In this document: piece by piece, positions 58,514-64,000 of the stretch
Layout: each line of letters opens with the position of its first letter
Position numbering within the stretch: the stretch's first letter is position 1
The notes under the pieces: model-generated
What the model was told of the DNA's origin: nothing
The model's database searches: none
Seen by the model: the letters and a program-made list of their open reading frames with translations, nothing else
Made by a program: the position numbers and the translations under genes
DNA from: Alviniconcha marisindica
Taxonomy: Eukaryota; Mollusca; Gastropoda; Provannidae
Assembly (NCBI GenBank): GCA_018857735.1
Contig: JABMCL010001766.1
Span: 1,568,501-1,632,500, forward strand
DNA length: 64,000 bases
Direction: 5' to 3'

Positions 58514-58797
58514 CTGCACTCTCTCACTCTCTCTGTCTCTGTCTGTCTGTCACGATTTTTGCAGTGAAAAGATGGAACAATTGACCCGTTCCTAGAACAG
58601 GCTAAGATGGAAGAGGATACACATTCACTCAACTATCAAAATTGCGATATTTACAGTTTTATTCACGAAGAACGGGGGACGAACGATTGCGTTTACTAGT
58701 ATACAGAATCGGACACTTCTGTCGGGAGCTCACCTGGCTCATAATTAAAGATTAACTTTCATCATATGGCGAATGACACTCTGCCACTAGTTTTATC

Positions 58798-61700
58798 ACA
58801 CCGAGAGACAGGGTTTCGACTCATCATCTGCACACGTGAAGAGACAGATCGCCTCTGTAGGAGGTCACACCGAGAGACACGGTCGACTCATCTGCACACG
58901 TGAAGAGCAGACGCCGTCCGTGTAAGGAAGGGTCACACCGAGAGACACGGTCGACTCATCTGCACACGTGAAGAGGCAGATGCCGTCCGTGTAAGGAAGG
59001 GTCACACCGAGAGACACGGTCGACTCATCTGCACACGTGAAGAGGCAGACGCCGTCCGTGTAAGGAAGGGTCACACCGAGAGACACGGTCGACTCATCTG
59101 CCACACGTGAAGAGGCAGAGCCGTCCGTGTAAGGAAGGGTCACACCGAGAGACACGGTCGACTCATCTGCACACGTGAAGAGACAGATGCCGTCCGTGTA
59201 AGGAAGGGTCACACCGAGAGACACGGTCGACTCATCTGCACACGTGAAGAGACAGATGCCGTCCGTGTAAGGAAGGGTCACACCGAGAGACACGGTCGAC
59301 TCATCTGCACACGTGAAGAGACAGATGCCGTCCGTGTAAGGAAGGGTCACACCGAGAGACACGGTCGACTCATCTGCACACGTGAAGAGACAGACGCCGT
59401 CCGTGTAAGGAAGGGTCACACCGAGAGACACGGTCGACTCATCTCACACGTGAAGAGACAGACGCCGTCCGTGTAAGGAAGGGTCACACCGAGAGACACG
59501 GTCGACTCATCTGCACACGTGAAGAGCAGACGTCCGTCCGTGTAAGGAAGGGTCACACCGAGAGACACGGTCGACTCATCTGCACACGTGAAGAGACAGA
59601 CGCCGTCCGTGTAAGGAAGGGTCACAACCGAGAGACACGGTCGACTCATCTGCACACGTGAAGAGACAGACGCCGTCCGTGTAAGGAAGGGTCACACCGA
59701 GAGACACGGTCGACTCATCTGCACACGTGAAGAGACAGACGCCGTCCGTGTAAGGAAGGGTCACACCGAGAGACACGGTCGACTCATCTGCACACGTGAA
59801 GAGACAGACGCCGTCCGTGTAAGGAAGGGTCACACCGAGAGACACGGTCGACTCATCTGCACACGTGAAGAGACAGACGCCGTCCGTGTAAGGAAGGGTC
59901 ACACCGAGAGACACGGTCGACTCATCTGCACACGTGAAGAGACAGACGCCGTCCGTGTAAGGAAGGGTCACACCGAGAGACACGGTCGACTCATCTGCAC
60001 ACGTGAAGAGACAGACGCCGTCCGTGTAAGGAAGGGTCACACCGAGAGACACGTCGACTCATCTGCACACGTGAAGAGACAGACCCGTCCGTGTAAGGAA
60101 GGGTCACACCGAGGAGACACGGTCGACTCATCTGCACACGTGAAGAGACAGACGCCGTCCGTGTAAGGAAGGGTCACACCGAGAGAACACGGTCGACTCA
60201 TCTGCACACGTGAAGAGACAGACGCCGTCCGTGTAAGAAGGGTCACACCGAGAGACACGGTCGACTCATCTGCACACGTGAAGAGACAGACGCCGTCCGT
60301 GTAAGGAAGGGTCACACCGAGAGACACGGTCGACTCATCTGCACACGTGAAGAGACAGACGCCGTCCGGTAAGGAAGGGTCACACCGAGAGACACGGTCG
60401 ACTCATCTGCACACGTGAAGAGCAGACCCGTCCGTGTAAGGAAGGGTCACACCGAGAGACACGGTCGACTCATCTGCACACGTGAAGAGGCAGACGCCGT
60501 CCGTGTAAGGAAGGGTCACACCGAGAGACACGGTCGACTCATCTGCACACGTGAAGAGACAGACGCCGTCCGTGTAAGGAAGGGTCACACCGAGAGACAC
60601 GGTCGACTCATCTGCACACGTGAAGAGACAGACGCCGTCCGTGTAAGGAAGGGTCACACCGAGAGACACGGTCGACTCATCTGCACACGTGAAGAGACAG
60701 ACGCCGTCCGGTAAGGAAGGGTCACACCGAGAGACACGGTCGACTCATCTGCACACGTGAAGAAGAGACAGACGCCGTCCGTGTAAGGAAGGGTCACACC
60801 CGAGAGACACGGTCGACTCATCTGCACACGTGAAGAGACAGACGCCGTCCGTGTAAGGAAGGGTCACACCGAGAGACACGGTCGACTCATCTGCACACGT
60901 GAAGAGGCAGACGCCGTCCGTGTAAGGAAGGGTCACACCGAGAGACACGGTCGACTCATCTGACACGTGAAGAGGCAGACCCGTCCGTGTAAGGAAGGGT
61001 CACACCGAGAGACACGGTCGACTCATCTGCACACGTGAAGAGGCAGACGCCGTCCGTGTAAGGAAGGTCACACCGAGAGACACGGTCGACTCATCTGCAC
61101 ACGTGAAGAGGCAGACGCCGTCCGTGTAAGGAAGGGTCACACCGAGAGACACGGTCGACTCATCTGCACACGTGAAGAGGCAGACGCCGTCCGTGTAAGG
61201 AAGGGTCACACCGAGAGACACGGTCGACTCATCTGCACACGTGAAGAGGCAGACGCCGTCCGTGTAGGAAGGGTCACACCGAGAGACACGGTCGACTCAT
61301 CTGCACACGTGAAGAGGCAGACGCCGTCCGTGTAAGGAAGGGTCACACCGAGAGACACGGTCGACTCATCTGCACACGTGAAGAGGCAGACGCCGTCCGT
61401 GTAAGGAAGGGTCACACGAGAGACACGGTCGACTCATCTGCACACGTGAAGAGCAGACCGCCGTCCGTGTAAGAAGGGTCACACCGAGAGACACGGTCGA
61501 CTCATCTGCACACGTGAAGAGACAGACGCCGTCCGTTGTAAGGAAGGGTCACACCGAGAGACACGGTCGACTCATCTGCACACGTGAAGAGACAGACGCC
61601 GTCCGTGTAAGGAAGGGTCACACCGAGAGACACGGTCGACTCATCTGCACACGTGAAAGACAGACGCGTCCGTGTCAGGAAGGGTCACACCGAGAGACAC

Positions 61701-62507
61701 GGTCGACTCATCTGCACACGTGAAGAGACAGACGCCGTCCGTGTAAGGAAGGGTCACACCGAGAGACACGGTCGACTCATCTGCACACGTGAAGAGGCAG
61801 ACGCCGTCCGTGTAAGGAAGGGTCACACCGAGAGACACGGTCGACTCATCTGCACACGTGAAGAGGCAGACGCCGTCCGTGTAAGGAAGGGTCACACCGA
61901 GAGACACGGTCGACTCATCTGCACACGTGAAGAGGCAGACGCCGTCCGTGTAAGGAAGGGTCACACCGAGAGACACGGTCGACTCATCTGCACACGTGAA
62001 GAGGCAGACGCCGTCCGTGTAAGGAAGGGTCACACCGAGAGACACGGTCGACTCATCTGCACACGTGAAGAGGCAGACGCCGTCCGTGTAAGGAAGGGTC
62101 ACACCGAGAGACACGGTCGACTCATCTGCACACGTGAAGAGGCAGACGCCGTCCGTGTAAGGAAGGGTCACACGAGAGACACGGTCGACTCATCTGCACA
62201 CGTGAAGAGGCAGACGCCGTCCGTGTAAGGAAGGGTCACACCGAGAGACACGGTCGACTCATCTGCACACGTGAAGAGACAGACGCGTCCGTGTAAGGAA
62301 GGGTCACACCGAGAGACACGGTCGACTCATCTGCACACGTGAAGAGACAGACGCCGTCCGTGTAAGGAAGGGTCACACCGAGAGACACGGTCGACTCATC
62401 TGCACACGTGAAGAGACAGACGCCGTCCGTGTAAGGAAGGGTCACACCGAGAGACACGGTCGACTCATCTGACACACGTGAAGAGACAGACGCCGTCCGT
62501 GTAAGGG
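58798..62507. repeat. 69-bp satellite array, ~54 copies
   Basis: Unit GGTCACACCGAGAGACACGG, TCGACTCATCTGCACACGTG, AAGAGACAGACGCCGTCCGT, GTAAGGAAG. Sixty-nine is 23 codons, so both strands stay open until single-base indels. Subvariants (GAAGAGGCAG, ACAGATGCC) cluster in blocks, showing local homogenisation. Confidence 0.97.
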
Positions 62508-63555
62508 TCTTGCGAGTGGTGACGCCAAAGACGAGCCGGCAGCGAAGGATCCTGTCGAAGACCAGGGGTCGCGAGCGTGCCCTCAGCGAGTCGTCTCTTG
62601 GAGCCAGGGGATGGGGGAAAACCTGCAGAGAAGCAGAGTGTCAAAAATTCCACACACACCTGGAAACCCAGGCCCCAGTATGTGAGAGCCATCAGAGTAA
62701 AACAGACTGTCGAGCAGCACTGTTTACGCATCATGGACAGGGCTGAGAAGCAAGAACAGGTTAGAATATACTAAGAGAAATGACACGCACGAAACGACTT
62801 AAAGACCGCTACTTTAACTAACAAGGTATACCGGGAAATACAACGGCCAACGCTGCCTGCGGACAACAGTTAACGCGGCCTGCACACAACGCCGCACTAC
62901 GCTTACGCGGAGCGTCCAAATAAAAGTGCTTGAACTGTCACAAACATAATTCCGTTACTCAACGAATACAATTATTCTGCATAAGCGAACGTTAACTGAG
63001 ACGGACTGATTATTCCGCACAAGCAACATTAAGTCGCTCACCTCAACAGGTTTTTGTTACCGGCCACTACGCCGCAGTGTGACAAGATGCACACAAAGAT
63101 AAATAAAAGGCCACAACGCCGCCGTATGCGAAGCCTGCATACACTAAGCACGCTTATAAAAGCGTCATACCCCGTCTCTATATACTCTTTCATTAAACCT
63201 CTGAAGGAATTGACTCAAATCAGAGAGAGACGGTCCCACACCTCAACTCGGTGCCTGGATAGGTCGGGCCAGATACGATCTGTCGCTACGAAAGTTAGCT
63301 ATGGACTGACACCTGGCTCTGTCTGCCGATTCGTGACGTCACCTTCTGAACTCGGGTGAATCCGCCCGTTCTGCACGCCAGCGGTGCGACGTCCGAGTAA
63401 CACTGTCCACCCGGGGTGGACACTAAGCCCGTGACCGCTCACGTAGTCATATATTTTAAAGCCGCATTTACACGCTTCCGCAGAAGAAAAGCAACAACAC
63501 CTACAGCATTTTAACCACTATACAAATTACATTCATAGAATGAATTCCATTAATT
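62508..63555. other. Unique-looking sequence right of the 69-bp satellite
   Basis: No recognised gene. Minus-strand AG at 62624-62623 follows a pyrimidine-rich tract and opens frames running into the satellite. A perfect TGACGTCA (cAMP-response-element-like) lies at 63334-63341 in GC-richer DNA. Confidence 0.5.
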
Positions 63556-63559
63556 CTAA

Positions 63560-63595
63560 CTTGTGACACTGTCTCTCTGTCTCTGTGTGTCTCTC

Positions 63596-63627
<32 letters not shown>

Positions 63628-63708
63628 CTATGCGTGTGCGTGCGTTCGTGCGTGCATGTATGTATGTATGTGTGTGTATGTCGCGTACGTGCGTACGTGC
63701 GTGCGTGC

Positions 63709-63745
<37 letters not shown>

Positions 63746-63790
63746 GTGTGTGTGTGTGCGTGTGCGGCGTGCGTGCGTGCGTGCGTGCTA
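63560..63790. repeat. Compound (CT)n, (GCGT)n, (GT)n microsatellite
   Basis: CTCTGT runs at 63570-63628 followed by GCGT/GTAT/GT runs to 63790. Confidence 0.95.
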
Positions 63791-63959
63791 TATTTATTTT
63801 GTGGAACATCTAGCATAATGCAATTTTCTTTTATTCTAATTCATTGTTGAACCTTGTTGAGATTTCTGTCCTCTAGTTTTGTCTATTGATGTGACTGACG
63901 TGGTCCTTCGTTTTTGTTTGTTTGCTTTTTGTTAGTTTTATTGTTGATGTTATTGTTAT

Positions 63960-63961
<2 letters not shown>

Positions 63962-64000
<39 letters not shown>
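63962..64000. repeat. (CT)n microsatellite cut by the window edge
   Basis: About 20 CT units running to the last base. Confidence 0.95.

Noticed and set aside
58798..62507. CRISPR array
   Set aside because: Contiguous 69-bp repeats without unique spacers in an animal genome; it is satellite DNA.

Overview
This is a eukaryotic, intron-rich and repeat-rich window, most likely from a mollusc and probably a gastropod. Proteins, splice sites and intergenic sequence all look animal: GT/AG introns, AATAAA signals, tRNA-derived SINE-like repeats, decayed LINE ends, THAP-type DNA-transposon remnants, long CA/GT microsatellites and large minisatellite arrays. No bacterial or organellar segment was seen. 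The species cannot be fixed from the sequence alone.

Three conserved protein-coding genes could be rebuilt exon by exon, with reading frame kept across every junction. (1) Minus strand, 812-16883 and continuing off the left edge: an sn-1-specific diacylglycerol lipase of the DAGLB type (nine exons, 555 codons visible, C-terminal end missing). (2) Plus strand, 18556-26638: POLG2, the accessory subunit of mitochondrial DNA polymerase gamma (nine exons, 406 residues). (3) Minus strand, 31266-38667: the KDEL receptor (four exons, 212 residues). DAGL and POLG2 are head to head, so they may share a promoter region at about 16.9-18.5 kb. POLG2 and the KDEL receptor converge. The three act in separate places: endocannabinoid synthesis at the plasma membrane, mitochondrial DNA replication, and Golgi-to-ER retrieval. 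They form no pathway, but a DAGLB-KDELR2 neighbour pair in the same orientation is also present in human.

The right-hand 25 kb (about 39-64 kb) has no gene that I recognise. It holds a 116-bp hairpin, GT/GCGT microsatellites, a LINE reverse-transcriptase remnant, split minisatellites, a 2.6-kb TTAA-flanked inverted-repeat element with an A-poor interior, a roughly 7.7-kb higher-order array built from a 15-bp minisatellite plus a conserved spacer, a triplicated GT/CA/CG block, a nearly exact 179-bp duplication, and a roughly 3.7-kb array of a 69-bp satellite. The satellite periods of 15 and 69 bp are multiples of three, so long stop-free frames run through the arrays. I treat these as repeat by-products unless transcripts show otherwise.

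The most notable mobile-element signal is a compact Kolobok-like element (31568-32374). It has TTAA target duplications and inverted ends, a THAP domain on one strand, and the start of a P2X7-ballast-like protein on the other. It sits within the presumed 3' UTR/last-intron area of the KDEL receptor gene.
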